Positions 6,430 to 6,776 of a DNA stretch of 6,776 nt are shown one piece after another. Below the pieces are notes generated by a model. The model was not told where the DNA came from. It did not search any database and saw only the letters and a program-made list of their open reading frames with translations. A program made the translations under genes and the position numbers. Origin of the DNA: CAJXZP01 sp049606935. Lineage in GTDB: Bacteria; Bacteroidota; Bacteroidia; Flavobacteriales_G; Salibacteraceae. The stretch's first letter is position 1; each line of letters starts with the position of its first letter. The stretch is taken from assembly GCA_049606935.1 (NCBI GenBank), contig JBMYWA010000098.1, positions 1 through 6,776 of the forward strand, in the 5' to 3' direction.

Positions 6430-6776
6430 ATGCCGTATCAAGAAGTTTTAGCACAGTTTTGGGAATTGGTTAGGGAAAGTGTTGCAGCGAACAACTTTGC
6501 CAAGTTAACAATGGCCAAAACCATTGGGAAGCCCAACTTGAAAAACATTTTTTTAAGTCCCATGGCCTCTGAAAACGGTGACCAGTTTTTATTAAAATTT
6601 AGTTACCGATCTAGAGATACCGCTGACGAAGAAAGGGTACTTACCTTAGAACAAGCGTTTAAAGAAATGGAATCCTATTTGGTCACTTCTTTTTTTACTA
6701 TGGTGTTGTTTACCACCGAAAAGGATGTGAATTTTAAAATTAACAAAAAGCGTATGGGCTCTATTTCTGAAAGCCC
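6430..6776 (+). CDS. N-terminal part of a probable SAM-dependent methyltransferase, partial
   Basis: The open frame from ATG 6430 runs to the window edge without a stop (115 full codons). The visible part holds FAKLTMAKTIG (23-33), LKNIFLSPM (37-45), LLKFSYRSRDTAD (54-66), LEQAFKEM (73-80) and LFTTEKDVNFKINKK (93-107). This pattern (a lysine-rich 'KNI' strand, a 'FxYRxRD' strand and 'LFTTEKD') matches what I remember of the non-catalytic N-terminal domain of a roughly 400-residue class I SAM-dependent methyltransferase widespread in Bacteroidota. The SAM-binding domain would lie outside the window, so the assignment rests on memory of the family and cannot be confirmed here. It is clearly a real gene: the composition is soluble and protein-like, the frame is uninterrupted and a -7 motif lies upstream. 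It is divergent from the hydrolase operon. Confidence 0.6.
   Translation, partial: MPYQEVLAQFWELVRESVAANNFAKLTMAKTIGKPNLKNIFLSPMASENGDQFLLKFSYRSRDTADEERVLTLEQAFKEMESYLVTSFFTMVLFTTEKDVNFKINKKRMGSISES

Noticed and set aside
1..6776. CRISPR array, tRNA or rRNA gene, insertion sequence, integrase or attachment repeats
   Set aside because: No spaced direct repeats, tRNA-like cloverleaf sequence, transposase motif or terminal inverted repeats were seen on reading both strands.

Overview
The window is an ordinary-looking, tightly packed stretch of chromosome from an AT-rich member of the Bacteroidota, probably a flavobacterium-like organism. Three things suggest this. Start codons have A-rich upstream sequence and no convincing Shine-Dalgarno site. 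Several genes are preceded by exact copies of the Bacteroidota -7 promoter motif TAnnTTTG. The protein families, such as a DEDDh exonuclease fused to GIY-YIG, DUF1853 and short Crp-like regulators, have the look of that phylum. I see no tRNA, rRNA, insertion sequence, CRISPR array, integrase or other mobile-element signature, and no gene-free stretch longer than about 150 bases.

Layout. Bases 1-644 (minus) hold the N-terminal 214 codons of a PlsC-type lysophosphatidate acyltransferase cut by the window edge. Divergent from it, 740-2092 (plus) encodes a DEDDh exonuclease fused to a UvrC/Cho-type GIY-YIG nuclease domain. It converges, with only 6 bases between stop codons, on a DUF1853 protein (2099-2944, minus). 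A 52-base divergent gap separates DUF1853 from a YhbW-like LLM-class flavin monooxygenase homologue (2997-4004, plus), which in turn converges (16-base gap) on a three-gene minus-strand cluster. In order of transcription this cluster is an alpha/beta-hydrolase lipoprotein (6285-5332), a small predicted outer-membrane barrel protein (5327-4665, 4-base gap) and a Crp/Fnr-type regulator (4605-4021, 59-base gap). At the right edge, 6430-6776 (plus) is the N-terminal part of a protein resembling Bacteroidota SAM-dependent methyltransferases, divergent from the hydrolase.

How the genes relate. Most neighbours have unrelated housekeeping or poorly characterised roles (phospholipid synthesis, nucleic-acid processing, flavin oxidoreduction). 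The only group that looks like a functional unit is the hydrolase/barrel/regulator set. The first two are almost certainly co-transcribed and both are predicted to sit in the envelope; the regulator may be co-transcribed and could control them, but that is inference. I do not find a convincing new defence or mobile system. The items most worth a second look are the nuclease fusion with its reduced C-terminal half, the hydrolase with Asn at the usual acid position, and the predicted leaderless start of the nuclease gene.
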